Assembly (NCBI GenBank): GCA_911728455.2
Contig: OU452225.1
Location: 12,498,731 to 12,562,730 of the forward strand
DNA length: 64,000 nucleotides
Reading direction: 5' to 3'
From: Marthasterias glacialis
Taxonomy: Eukaryota > Echinodermata > Asteroidea > Forcipulatida > Asteriidae
Shown here: one piece after another, positions 11,255 to 22,540 of the stretch
How the letters are laid out: every line of letters starts with the position of its first letter
How positions within the stretch are numbered: the stretch's first letter is position 1
Program-made: the position numbers and the translations under genes
The notes under the pieces: model-generated
What the model saw: the letters and a program-made list of their open reading frames with translations, nothing else
What the model was told of the DNA's origin: nothing
Database searches by the model: none

Positions 11255-11325
11255 ATGACGTGCTTCCCTTTTAAAGACTTTATCCAAGACAGCCATCTTA
11301 TAAATAAACCATTGAGGCAAGTTTG

Positions 11326-11466
11326 TCAGAAGAGATCATGATCAGAGGAGCATGTCCTTGGAGGATGAACAAAAACATCCTCCTCCTCGTCTTCATCAGT
11401 GTCTCCATAGTCCGTAATCACCCTGTTTGTGTCAGCTTGAGCACAACCACAAAAGATCTGGCCCAT
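11326..11466 (-). CDS. Small ORF with N-terminal acylation motif (46 residues)
   Basis: The minus strand reads MGQIFCGCAQADTNRV, then an acidic run DTDEDEEED and a C-terminal half with HPPRTCSSDHDLF before TGA. MG followed by cysteines at positions 6 and 8 is the pattern of N-myristoylated, palmitoylated membrane proteins. The ATG has A at -3 and G at +4, a strong start context. The frame is open 26 codons further upstream. Codon use looks coding-like and the composition differs from the surrounding AT-rich DNA. It could be a complete microprotein, a start exon, or chance. I see no strong donor inside it and cannot name a family. Confidence 0.35.
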   Translation of the reverse strand: MGQIFCGCAQADTNRVITDYGDTDEDEEEDVFVHPPRTCSSDHDLF

Positions 11467-11953
11467 TTTATTTTTTTTAAAGCTGCTCAGCACTGGCAAA
11501 TTTGCATAGGAGAAAGAGCTTACCAGACCCATGCGCACAATCATATCGTTAGTTTGCTACCACCCTGTTATTTTTTCAGTGAATAGCAAATCATTTTGTG
11601 AAACAATTTTTTTTTCATTGACGTCACATGTGGCTACAGTCTGCCCACCGGTCTGCCATTTTGGTCAGCGGTCAAATTACATGTACATAAATATATATGA
11701 GGCAGGTCTAACCAGTGTGTCACCTAAAATGCAAACTGCATAGTGACACATGGGTAATCCGCCTCCTATAAAACGGCACAACCAGATTTACTGTGGGTGA
11801 TGACATCAGTGAATTGGGTCCATACTGAGGCAGATCAATGAAGAACTCATCTCACATGTTCTCATTAATTAAAATTTAAACAAAAGTGACTGCTGTTGCA
11901 AACACCTTGCCAATCAAAGCAAACTGTGATACAAATTTGAAACGCAGTAATCG

Positions 11954-12054
11954 CCTCACGTTTCGACCCTAACAGAGTCAAGTTCTAAAAGCCTTTGACC
12001 CAAACAGAGTCCAGTTCTAAAAGCCTTTGACTCTGCTAGGGTCAAATCGTGAGG
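11954..12054. repeat. Inverted repeat with duplicated centre
   Basis: CCTCACGTTTCGACCCTAAC at 11954 and GGGTCAAATCGTGAGG ending at 12054 pair over about 29 bases with few mismatches. The spacer holds two copies of AGTTCTAAAAGCCTTTGAC. Confidence 0.6.
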
Positions 12055-12654
12055 ACATAACCACTTCTTGCATTATTTCAGCTGACGAATGTACAGACCA
12101 AGTGAAGCAAATTTAAAAAAGTTAAGAATTGTCCTCACATTTCGCTACTCTATCTGAAGAAAACAAATGTTTTAAAAAATAACAAAATTTGTGTACGTAC
12201 ACGTTTAGGAATCGTCCATAAATCGGTCAATGCAGGACCATCATGAAAATACAAAGTCAGACTACATGTTGCACTGTCCGTAATTCCTGCAAACATGATG
12301 TCCCCTCAAGTAGACATTTCTACCCACTAACTCGAGAGACTAAACACCTCAGGTCAGAAAGTAAAATATTCCAAGAATTATGTCGGCTGAACTTAATAGT
12401 AAACTTACCAAAGTCACTGATGACTAACGGAGTTACTGAAGTTAAATTGAAGTTGAATTTATGGCTTGAATCTGACTAACCCTAGATTGGCCTTAAAAGC
12501 ACGCCTTGGCACACATGAGGTATAATTAAAAACAGCAGCTAAATGCTTTATGTTTATGTACTTATCCTGTTGTTATGTCTTTGCGCCACACGCACGCGTA
12601 TCTCCAGCACGCCCAAAGTTTACACTACTTCTGGCTACGAAGGCTGGCGTACGT
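12055..12654. other. No gene recognised
   Basis: No feature beyond a short CTATCTGAAGAAAAC motif near 12150 that resembles the inverted repeat just upstream. Confidence 0.45.
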
Positions 12655-12900
12655 TTGTGTGTAATTTACCCCAAATCACCCATTTCATCATTTAAAAGCC
12701 TTCTTATGTAAGAAACATTTTAATTCTGAGAAGAACTTAGTTTTTGAAGAGTAAAAGCAAATTGTTAAACTGTTTTTTTGCATAAATCCTCAAAGGAAAA
12801 CTTGCTCACTGCAACTTGTATGGGCTTCTGGTAATCAGTGAAGCCAGTTTGTGTGAAGTGGGCGTGGCTTACAGTGGAATTACGTCACACTTACGAACAA
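12655..12900 (+). repeat. Dispersed repeat, copy 2 of the pair
   Basis: GCATAAATCCTCAAAGGAAAAC, TATGGGCTTCTGGTAATCAG, GTGAAGTGGGCGTGGC and ATTACGTCACACTTACGAAC match copy 1 at 3500. Confidence 0.65.
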
Positions 12901-13462
12901 GCCTTCCCTTGAGCTGTGTTTTTTTTTTCAAAGCTGGAATAGGCCCTTTGCCTGGAAAACATCCACTTTTTACGAGCCAAAATTAAATAACAACAAAGGG
13001 GCTTCGCCAGTAGTCTGTAATTTTTTATTTAGTCCATTACGGTGTTAGAATCGGGTGACTTCCTGTGTGGCTATGGCTGTTGGTTACAAAGACAGGACAC
13101 TTCAGCGTTCCAGCCATAGCCACTGCCAAGAGTAGATAATTTCATATTTTGTTCTTACCGATACTTACGCTGTGTTCAAATCGTGCAGCTTCCTCGATGG
13201 TGGGACGTGTTGTGTTCAAGCCACAGCCACTGCCGAAAGCATTAATTCGATCATGGCCTCATATTAAGCAGAAATTCATTGTATCAGCCAGCAGTTGGCA
13301 AGATTTAGACCTAAGGATTATTGAGAAATGTACCAGTGTTTTGGACCTGAAACTTTGCCCAGTGAGAAACAATCTATATGTCGTAAAGTCTGCGGTAACA
13401 CCACAAAATTATCTCTTTTCTGAGTTGTGGTCAGCAGCGGTGCCAGACTCTACACTTTGGTT

Positions 13463-13515
13463 GAGGGGGAGGGAGGGTGAGGGGGAGGAAGGATGGGGGG
13501 GGGGGAGGTGCAAGT
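13463..13515 (+). repeat. G-rich tract (possible quadruplex)
   Basis: GAGGGGGAGGGAGGGTGAGG continues into a G-run. Many G-triplets lie on one strand, a quadruplex-compatible pattern. Confidence 0.7.
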
Positions 13516-14280
13516 GAGGGGTAAAGAAATAGATTAGATGATAGTCCAATATCTGATTTCCAAATGTATCAAAAACATTGAAGACTGATTACAATTAGAC
13601 ATCAGTAGTGTGACGAGCATTCTGTCTGGCAAAGTTTGTTACAAAGTAAAAGAAGATAATGAGGAATGGGCAAACTGTGTATACAGACAGAAACAAAAAT
13701 CACTCTACTTAAAACTCAAGTTTTATTGTGTGTGTTGGGGGGAAGGTGGGGTGGGAAAGGAAAAGACGCTTGTGGGGGAGGGTCATTTTCTGCTCTCCTT
13801 TATATCAAAGCCACTTTTTTGGGGAAGCTCTGAAAACCATCGATTCCCTTTAGAACCTTCCCAACTCCAAAGTGATAATTCCATGGTGTCCCGCAAAAAT
13901 TTAGAAAAAGTGTTATTGTGTAGCGGACACAGTATTGGAAGTGTCACAGGTACCCCTGCATTATTCTTCTTCAAAGGTGGTGCTGAGGGCCCCCCAATTT
14001 TTTCCTCAGTGAAACCTCTGTTTGCTGAATCAAAAACCCCTGGACAGCATACATTTATCACAAGTACAATTGCCATTCTACATATCAACTGGATCAAGAA
14101 AAAAGGGGCAAGAAAAAACCCGAAGAGAGCGGTACAGGATATTTTGTCAGGAACGCGTCATATCCTCAGCGAGGACACTGAGAATATACTACTGTAAATC
14201 ACTGGGAGTGATCATGACGAGGAACACCTGCGACACAGTTTTGCCAAATTGCCTGCACGCAACCTTTGTTATTCTTGTGT

Positions 14281-14341
14281 GTGTGTGGGGGGGGGGGGGG
14301 GGGGGGGAGGGGTGGGAAGGGTGCAGGGAGGGGGAGGGGGC
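14281..14341 (+). repeat. GT and G-run low-complexity tract
   Basis: GTGTGT is followed by 21 G bases (14287-14307) and further G-clusters. It is quadruplex-compatible and prone to length errors in assembly. Confidence 0.85.
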
Positions 14342-14639
14342 ATATTGCTGCGGTGGGAACGTGACTACACTATGAGTTGCGTTGCATCATATCAGTCAGT
14401 GTTTAATAGCTTTGTATGGCTTTCTAATTACATGTAAGCTAATTTCCCTTTTTTCACTGTCACAGTGATGTATTCACCTTTTTATTTGCAAGGTCACAGA
14501 CATAGTTTTTGGCAACCGATGATTGGCAAAAACTAGCAGTTGTTGGTTTAAACAAAAAAGGTAATAACAAAAAGGCTGGGCCTTCATCATGTTTAATGAA
14601 AATAACTGATACATGTACAACAAGCCTGATACTTCTCAC

Positions 14640-14790
14640 GGAGGAAATGGCAGGCAATTGCCTCCATGCCCCTAGTCATTGCCTTGGTGCCCCTTGAAAT
14701 GTTTCAGTACAAGTTTACATTTTCCACAGGTGCCCTTTGCTAAGAACTGCCCTACCCTAACAACAACAAAGTCTTGTATCATGCCTGGAC
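14640..14790 (+). repeat. 'GCCCCTTGAAATG' dispersed repeat copy
   Basis: CCCTAGTCATTGCCTTGGTG, CCCCTTGAAATGTTTCAGTAC, CACAGGTGCCCTTTGC and CAAAGTCTTGTATCATGCC follow the family order. Confidence 0.65.
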
Positions 14791-16360
14791 AGTGTACATA
14801 CAGAGTACAAACCCAAAGACGCCATTGAACACACAGAAGACAAATTTTAGAGGTTCACATATCTTTCCGGGGGAGGGGGCATCAACAAAAATGGCAGCCA
14901 AAGTTTGTAAAGATTCAACTACAGTGTATACACCACGGCCTGGACTTTTCTTTGTTCATGTTGTTAATGGAAGTAAATACAGCAAACATAGATGTTGATG
15001 ATTATACATGTACTCAATATCTCAGCATAAAAGTAAAATACCCCCTCTGTTGGCCAAAGCTATCCAGTCAACAACAAACAAGCTGTGTTTGCTCACGGGT
15101 AGGTTTACCCATCATTAGACCTGCAGCACTGCGTTTGTTGTGAAATCGCCACTTTATACTTGACAAAACTTGGCACGAAGGTCCACCTTTAATTGTTCCA
15201 CTCCCTCTGTTAAAACTCAACGTCCCTATCGGTTAGCGATGAATACATGATCCCCCCAGGAAATTAAACCGACTCTGGGGGAAGCGAGATGAAAAAACAT
15301 GTTGAGTCATTTTGACAGGAACTTGCTAGAAATCCTCTCACTTTGTCCGGATCACTTTTGAATCATAGATTTAAGTCTTTCGCTTCAAATGTATTTGACT
15401 GTTAAGTACATCACACATGTAGCATCCCCCATCCCCCTTTCTCAGAAAAATTGAGGTGGACAACCTCTCAACTGTTTTGGCCATTATATAAATCATAAAG
15501 TAAGAACATCTACGGACACAAACCTCAATAATTTGTTTTCTTGGGTTATTTTGTGTTGTTCTTTTTCTTAGTTCTTTTTTATCTATATGAGTTTAACAAG
15601 AGCTGATTCATGTATTTTCAGCACAAATTTTTGTTAGTATCTTTGGTCTGGAACGAGTTGAATTGAATTGAATTGAAGGCAGGCCCACAGATTTCATGTG
15701 CACATCTCAACCTAAACCCTGGCACATGTTTTGTGTTTCAGTGTTTCCCTTACCCATTCAAATTTGAAGGGGCCCATCTTCAGTGACCACTTCTCTCTCA
15801 TAAAAAAACATTGTGGCAATATCACCACCTCGCTTTGGCGATTTTCCATAAAGAAAATACTAATCAAAAAGTGTTCATTTTTTGTCATTTATAAGATTTT
15901 TCCATGACATCTATGTATCAAGAAATCACGTTTTGGATGCGTAACTACACATGATTCATTCAGCCACCGTCGGTTATGAGTACTGCTTATTGAAAGCAAA
16001 AACGCATCACTGAAAACACTCATGATATTGTTCTAAATAACCGTTCTAAATCTGCCTTGCTTGTCAGAGTGAATGTTCTATCGCGATAGCATGATATATC
16101 ATGAACGTTTTATAAGTGACGCAGTAAATGCTTGAAAGCCTAACTTAAAAGGTTACTGTGAGCGCTTGTCAAATCAGGTAGTAAATGGATATCATTGTTC
16201 ATTTGTGTGAGCGCTGCATTCTTGTCAGTTTACAGACTGCGTATATTTTGCTTCAATCCTTAATTTGAATTTGTACCACCTTTCTCAGTTCATTGACCTA
16301 AGGTCTTTGCTTTATGCTCAGTTCATCAGCCAGGGGAAACGCTGGAGCTTCATTCTATTC
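14791..16360. other. No gene recognised
   Basis: AT-rich, no exon with splice support. A short (GAATT)n-like run lies near 15658-15676. Confidence 0.5.
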
Positions 16361-16421
16361 AAACCGGGGTCCACAGAGGTGGAAGGCAGGGAAAGAAACC
16401 ACTAAGCCAACCTGATCCCCT
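16361..16421 (-). repeat. Head fragment of the second-class SINE
   Basis: Its reverse complement, GGGGATCAGGTTGGCTTAGTG through CACCTCTGTGGACCCCGGTTT, matches the first 60 bases of the element at 20047. It ends 55 bases before the 796-bp transposon copy 1. Confidence 0.7.
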
Positions 16422-16476
16422 AAAACATACAAAAAAATTGCCAAAAACTCATTCATGTGTAAAATTATGGGTCAAT

Positions 16477-17272
16477 AGACCGATTGCGCGACCCGGTCAC
16501 GTGACCTCTTGTTGGTATTGAATGTAAACACACAGGGCATCCTCCATAGGAAAGTGCGGTACGGTACATGATGATTGTTGCATTCAGTTTATTCGATCGA
16601 GGCTTTTCTTTCTCGAAACCTGTGAAAAATATTCCAGAGTTCGTACCAGAGACCTTCGAGTGGCTGAATAAAGCCAGTAAGGACAGTTCCAGCAAGTCTT
16701 GAAAGTTGTACAAGTAACGTATAAATGTGCACGATGTGTACTAGTGTACGAAGGAGCGTTTAGGCCAGCAATCGCGATCACACACTTTTCAACACAAGAA
16801 TTTCAAAGTTTTTAAGCTGAAATCATCCAATAAAATTGCTTTCCAAAAATGTGTGATTCCTTTTCCAAAAATGTGTGATTCCTTTGCCTATTTGAAATTT
16901 CGCAAGGCTAGGTATAAATGCTCACTTTTCCAACATTCTTTACCCTTTTTTACAGTGATTTAGGCCTACATTACAAACAAAATAACATAGTCGTCTGACG
17001 CCAGTCGTGCAAAACTCAAAGTAAACCTCTTTTGTAGTAGAATACTGGTACATGTGTAGTTTATGAAACAGTAACGTGATAAAAATCAATGTCACAACAT
17101 ACTACTTTAATAAAATGGCCTAGTAACTGTGTTATTATTATCAAAAGCCAAATTTTGGTGTGACTCTGTCGATCACGGCATGTATTTGCACGTAGTTTGC
17201 CATCAGCCCAGATTACTATGACCCACAATAGGTCACGTGATGACATGTAAACATTGGTCGCGCAATCAGTCT
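16477..17272 (+). mobile_element. Non-autonomous DNA transposon, copy 1 (796 bp)
   Basis: The ends are inverted repeats: AGACCGATTGCGCGACC on the left and GGTCGCGCAATCAGTCT on the right. Each is flanked by AT (16475-16476 and 17273-17274) inside AAT...ATT. Just inside both ends lie CACGTG palindromes (16498-16503 and near 17235). The interior matches copy 2 (58778-59573) in the opposite orientation and has exactly the same length. There is no transposase-sized ORF, but a reading of about 40 residues (around 16575-16700) is kept between copies. AT duplication is reported for few superfamilies (ISL2EU is one I recall); I do not assign it. Confidence 0.88.
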
Positions 17273-17274
17273 AT

Positions 17275-18965
17275 TCACATAGATATAGTTACTATGCATG
17301 TACACACACTCATAATACATCCAGGTCATACACCTCCATGCACACAAAACAAAGTGTCATAAATATGACAGCAGAGGGGGCTAGTTCAGTTTGACTGCTG
17401 TGATCATCAGCTGATGACATGTCCAAGTAATTCTTTTCCTGGAACCACCAACAGAGGGCGGCAAATAGTGCCACTGGACACAATATGGGTGCAGACAAAC
17501 AGGCAGCATGTACACTCTAAACACTGTCAACTCACAAGGCTAAGTAATGAATTCATAACGTGTGCATGAATATATTTTCAAGATCAGACTATATACCGTA
17601 CTACGTTATAATTGCAAATGCGCAAACCTGAATAATTTGACTTGACAACTCCATGGAAACCGTCTAACTGCCAAGACATTCAGGTGCAAAAGCCAAAGTA
17701 AAAACCCACTAAAAACGTCTCCTCTCAACATACAGCATTTATGTAATGAATTTACTTTCAAAATATGTACATTTTCCAGATTTTTCTGATTGAGGGGTTG
17801 GAAAGACAATGCCGTCACCATGGGGGCATCAACATTTCTAGAGCATTGCTGAAATGCAGCTAAATATTGCAAGCATAAATCCAGGCATGATCAAAGGTCA
17901 GCATCCAAATTATTTACTGGACGTGGGACGAAATACACCTTTAATTTTTACGAATGCATCTTTTTTAATAAATACATGTTTTTTTCCTGTGAACATATGA
18001 AGAAGAAAAAATTAATTGAATTCCTTCTGTTGGCCCCATTGGAAATAATATCTCTCAAGATTGTAGCTGCATGCTCGTACAAACTTGAGCTATCAAGAAA
18101 AAATCATCAACACACATTTAATTTTTTTTTTTTGGTGTGAGTCAGCGTCTGTTTGCTCAGCAAAATTTTGTTAATAAGATCTTGGGCTGGGTATTGGCAG
18201 ACTGCTAGAGCGTAGATTTAAAATTACTCTAGCAACTCGGGTGTACGATGCCGCAAGGGCCAAGAGAATAAACGCCTGCTGTTTTATGAGCAGTTATGTC
18301 ATTGAAACTGTTAAGATGGTCCAACGTGTTTATTTTTGCTTGGTTATTAATACGGTTGTCACTTCTTCTTTTTTTAGAGTCATGAATGACAGCAATTTGT
18401 ACAAAAATACTTCCAATGGAGAAACAGTTTCCAGCAATTATTTCAGAGTTAAAAACTTTGAAAAATGTTTCATTATTATGCCAAAAGCTCCATACATCAT
18501 TTATTAAAAGACATAAATATCAATAAGTTATTCATCTAACTATTCACTACATGTACGTCATTTCAAATAAAATAATGACACAAAAAATTTAATTTTCTTC
18601 CACTAGTTTCTCTAAATTAATCATCACATTTCATCAACGCATAACAGATTTTCCCAACTCAAGTTTCATTTTATTATGCGTGTCCCTTTTTCTTTGTCCT
18701 TCCCAGTTAACCCATTCATTTCTATATAATCAGCACCAAATCCCCAGACTTGTGACTAATGTTGTTATTTTTTTAAACAGTTTTTCAGGAATAAATGTCT
18801 GGATGAGAAAAAAAATCATAAATGTTGTTTTGTTTTAGAAAAGTGGATGGTACATGTGCATGTGTATTATGAATACATGGGAAACATTGAAAAATGTCAA
18901 TTCAGGACTTGAAGTATGAGTATGACAATGCTGGTTGAGCTGAAGTAAGTCAAATCTTGCGCGGG
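17275..18965. other. No gene recognised
   Basis: Open frames (for example 17606-17872) lack domain and splice support. The DNA is AT-rich with poly-T runs. Confidence 0.5.
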
Positions 18966-19530
18966 CTGGCTGTGGCCGCTATTGGGCATTTTGGTACAAG
19001 CCGCTCATAGCTGCTATGGGCATTTTGGTACAAGCAGCTCGCAGCCGCTACATGTATGTGCATTTTAGTACTTGAGCTGCTTGCAGCCCTCATGGGCATT
19101 TTTTACAAGCCGTTTGCAGCCACTATGGCCATTTTGGTACAAGCCGCATTTTGGACATTTTGGTACAAGCCGCGTTCAGCCGCTATGGACATTTTGGTAC
19201 AAGCCGCTTTCAGCCGCTATGGACATTTTGGTACAAGCCACTTTCAGCCGCTATGGACATTTTGGTACAAGCCGCTTTCAGCCGCTATGGACATTTTGGT
19301 ACAAGCCGCTTTCAGCCGCTATGGACATTTTGGCACAAGCCACTTTCAGCTGCTATGAACATTTTGGTACAAGCCGTTTGCAGCCGTTATGTACATTTCA
19401 GTACTTGAGCCGCTTGCAGCTGCTATGGGCATTTTGGTATAAGCCACTCCCGGCCGCCATGGGCATTTCGGTACAAGCCACTTGCAGTCGCTATGGGCAT
19501 TTTTTACAAGCCACTTGCAGGCTACTCTGG
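18966..19530 (+). repeat. 34-bp GC-rich minisatellite, about 16 copies
   Basis: The unit CATTTTGGTACAAGCCGC, then TTTCAGCCGCTATGGA, is 34 bp. The centre (about 19160-19340) is nearly identical from unit to unit and the edges are diverged (ATGGGCATTTT, CACTTGCAG). Because 34 is not a multiple of 3, each frame passes through all three phases of the unit, and overlapping open frames up to 169 codons arise. These are artefacts of the repeat. Confidence 0.9.
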
Positions 19531-20046
19531 TCTCTATGGGTTGAGAATGTAAAACAAAATGAAGTAAATCAAGCAATGTAAAGACTGTTGGTCATTTTTT
19601 GATCCATGGACCACAGCAAGCCTCCTGGAGGGCTAGTGTAAAAAAACGTGACGAATGAAGCCTGAAAGTCGTGCAGCACCTTCATGCGCGGATCACGATG
19701 CTTGCCTGCACGCCAGCAATTGATTTCTTGTCATTGAATTTCTGATCGTACGTTGAGATTGAACTCAGTAATTCACAACAGATCAACTTGGTATTTCATC
19801 ATGTGGAGATGTAAAGAATAGCAGCTTACTGTGTACTACGTTACAGATGTATGAATTGACCCATAATTTTACACGTGAATGGGTTTTTTGGGGGAAGTAC
19901 AGCGACTAGTGAAGTGGAAGCCTGCAGCCAGAATTTTGGGAAATATTTTTTTTTAATATATGGTAGATTATCCAGATCTGCTATAAAAAATGTAATAATA
20001 ATTTTTTAAAAAGTGTCTACCAAGCTCTTTTACATTGTATGTTTTA

Positions 20047-20310
20047 GGGGATCAGGTTGGCTTAGTGGTTTCTTTCCCTGCCTTCCACCTCTGTGGACTC
20101 CGGTTGGAATCCCGCCACAGACCAGAGTCTTGGCATGTGGATTGGGCTTCCAGTCCCTACTTGACTGCATACATGTAGGTAGGTTTCCCCTGTTTGGGGT
20201 TTTCCTCCCACATCTAACACTGAACATTTCTTTATCGTCTCCTATTCATCCTGTTTTGGGGGCTTGGGCTATTGGATGTGTAATGAAATAAATGTACTTG
20301 TATGCAGTTT
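20047..20310 (+). mobile_element. SINE of a second tRNA class
   Basis: It starts GGGGATCAGGTTGGCTTAGTGG (A box) with GGTTGGAATCCCGCC as the B box. The body contains GTTTGGGGTTTTCCTCCCAC, and the end reads GTAATGAAATAAATG. Partial copies lie at 16361-16421 (minus) and 3272-3438 (plus). It differs from the Leu/Ser-type SINEs in both head and tail. Confidence 0.65.
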
Positions 20311-20340
20311 TAAATAAACGATAGATAGAACATTAAGTAC

Positions 20341-20465
20341 CGTAAGGATTTGCGGTGACACCATGCGGTTTAAATCTCTTTGGAGTAATATGTGGTTCCG
20401 AAGGAACCGGTGGACTCAACGTTTCGGACAGTACACTCTGTCTGTCGTCAGGAGACTGTCGATAG
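20341..20465 (-). repeat. Repeat with hammerhead-like core motif
   Basis: On the minus strand CTGACGA (20445-20451), an imperfect stem GACAG-AGTGTA-CTGTC, GAAAC (20421-20425) and GTC (near 20413-20415) occur in the order of a hammerhead ribozyme. A GGTTCC/GGAACC hairpin (about 20393-20408) lies beside it. The stem next to the core is not cleanly paired, so activity is doubtful. The segment GTAAGGATTTGCGGTGACACC has relatives near 6735 and 13385, so this is a dispersed repeat. Confidence 0.35.
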
Positions 20466-20996
20466 AACATTGTCCCCCCAAAATGTCTGAATTTATAACA
20501 GGGTGATCAAAAAACACACAGACATCCCCTTGCCCCTTGGGCTAAAATCATGTACAGCATGCATATGAACAACGCAGAATGATAGCATAAATTGATATTA
20601 TGCAGAACCACTTGAGTATGGGCCAGTATACGCCATAATCAACATACACATGATGTACTGTGTACATTGTACATTGGAAATCATGACTGACAAAACCAAC
20701 AGGCCATGTGAGCTATAACACTGTACAGTTCATGTTTTCCATAGCAGACTCTGTCAGAAATGAGTCTTCTCTGTACTAGGTTCTGTGTGAAGAGGATAAT
20801 TGACATGTCCACACCGTGTAATTTACTTCAATATGCTACAACTGTGTGCTTTCTCTATGGTACAAGCATGCAGTACACGTGTACAATACACACCAGGCCA
20901 AGAGTAGAAACCAAAAAACACTAAGGGAAACCTTAGGGGGAAAAAGGAAAATTGTATTAACGGGTCCAAGGTGTGTCGTCATGATTTAAGGGCATA

Positions 20997-21103
20997 ACCC
21001 AGATACTACGCGTACGTGCGCATCGGTGGTCACATCACAGTCTGACAAAGACGGCACCCTTTGTGCTTTCACCGCAAGCGCGCGCGTGTGCAGTATCTGG
21101 GTC
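20997..21103. mobile_element. Short MITE with CpG-rich interior
   Basis: ACCCAGATACTACGCGTACG at the left and GCGCGTGTGCAGTATCTGGGT at the right are inverted repeats of the terminal 11 bases or so. The interior is CG-rich. Confidence 0.6.
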
Positions 21104-21998
21104 AGAGTTCATCTTTCCATGCACAGCCACAGGCCTGATGTAATGATGACATCACAGCCCCTTTAAGTATACAAGGGCTGACCTACATCAAATTGACCCC
21201 TGGCACCGATGTCACACGCGGCTGCGGTATACCGCGCTTGCCACTTTGGGAGTCAAATTGCCCGTAAATTTATTACTGTTATTATTATTATTTATTTGAC
21301 CTCAACAGACACATGGACATGAAAAAGCACAGAAAAGTAAAATCAAATATACAACAAATTAAGCAGGCGTAAGGACTCAATAATTAAACAAGCAAAAGAT
21401 TACAGTAACCAACAACTAAAAGAAGAAAAAAAACACGGTAAGGAGGGCAGCTACATGAGCAAAAACGGACGTTGAGCAGGCAGGCATGGAGAGTAAAATC
21501 AAGTCATGAAAAAAAAAAAGGACAAGGCAGACATTAACAAAGAACAGATGAGGCGGGTCAAGAGCAACAAAAGTAAACTAAATTACTGATGCTCGGAAGC
21601 ATAATCCAGGGGATTAACAAAACACAATGGATGAGGACTGGTAAGTGAATGAGGACTGGTAAGCCTAGAAGGACTGGTATGGTAAGTGTGTGAACACCGG
21701 GTCGCCTAAAATGCGCACAACACTGTTTAACACACTGGGACATTGACTAAAATAAAATGACGCAAAAAAGATTATTGTGATGATGACATCAGGTGAATTG
21801 GGTTAACTGAGGATTTTGTAGGTTTTTTCATGACTATTTAATGACAATCTGTATGAGGGCAAAAAAAAATCAGAAATCAGATTTAAGTGGGAAGAATAAT
21901 GCCTAACGAATGTACGTAACCTGGTGATATTACTTTTTGGGGGAAATATTATATTACCGAAGAAAACAGCAGTTTTCAAAATTACAGAGACAGTACAG
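21104..21998. other. Likely old repeat remnants
   Basis: ATT-rich sequence at 21270-21300 followed by TGACCTCAACAGACACATGG may be a retroelement 3' end on the minus strand. GATGATGACATCAGGTGAATTGGG at 21780-21803 also occurs in similar form near 10100 and 11800, marking a dispersed repeat. Confidence 0.4.
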
Positions 21999-22110
21999 TT
22001 GTGGATTTCACAAAGCTCTAGGACTAATCTTATCTCAAGTCAAGTAACTAGTCCTAACTTAAAGTAACTAGTCCTAAGTTAAGGACTAGTTTTTGTGAAA
22101 TTTACCCCTG
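21999..22110. repeat. Palindromic element built on CTAGTCCTAA
   Basis: TGTGGATTTCACAAAGCTC at the left and TTTTTGTGAAATTTACCCC at the right are inverted. Between them ACTAGTCCTAACTTA is repeated and inverted (AAGTTAAGGACTAG). This is a small hairpin-forming repeat. Confidence 0.55.
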
Positions 22111-22284
22111 GATTGGTAAAAAAAAAAGGAAAAAAATGAGTATTTTCAATCTAGAATCTCACTGATTGAAAAGTTCATAGCAGTACTGTATATGTAACAC
22201 TGGGTTCTTATATATAGCACAAACATGTAGTAGCTAGATCAAGGTTATAACATTACTATCTCTGTATTATATCATCAGGTATAC

Positions 22285-22540
22285 TAAGACCATGCCTAAA
22301 ACTTTCTCAACTCCCTGGGAAGCCTACAACCCAAGCTGCTTCACTAAGCACTGAGGGGTTAATCCAACACAATACTGTCTCAGACCTCTCAGGTTCCCAT
22401 TTATACATCTGGGTTAAGAGAAGCAATTATGGTTAAGTGCCTTGCTCAAGGCCATTTATAAGTGTCACGACCGGGAATCGAACCCACACCCCAATGATTC
22501 AGCCGTCAGTAATTGAGTCAGATGCACCAAACCGATGTTC
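22285..22540 (-). repeat. SINE fragment (tRNA-derived)
   Basis: On the minus strand a B box (GGGTTCGATTCCCGG, about 22468-22482) is followed by TTGAGCAAGGCACTTAACC, as in the other tRNA SINEs. The A-box side is weak and there is no ATT tail. Confidence 0.6.

Noticed and set aside
13610-14197. 195-codon plus-strand frame
   Set aside because: Low-complexity lysine and glycine stretches from A/G-rich DNA, an overlapping antisense frame, and no domain.
16477-17272. Tc1/mariner element with TA duplication
   Set aside because: TA appears next to the ends, but the empty site in the SINE (GCAATTATGG) contains no matching TA duplication; AT fits.
19056-19581. Open frames of 85-169 codons
   Set aside because: They are produced by the 34-bp minisatellite in every frame and have no other support.
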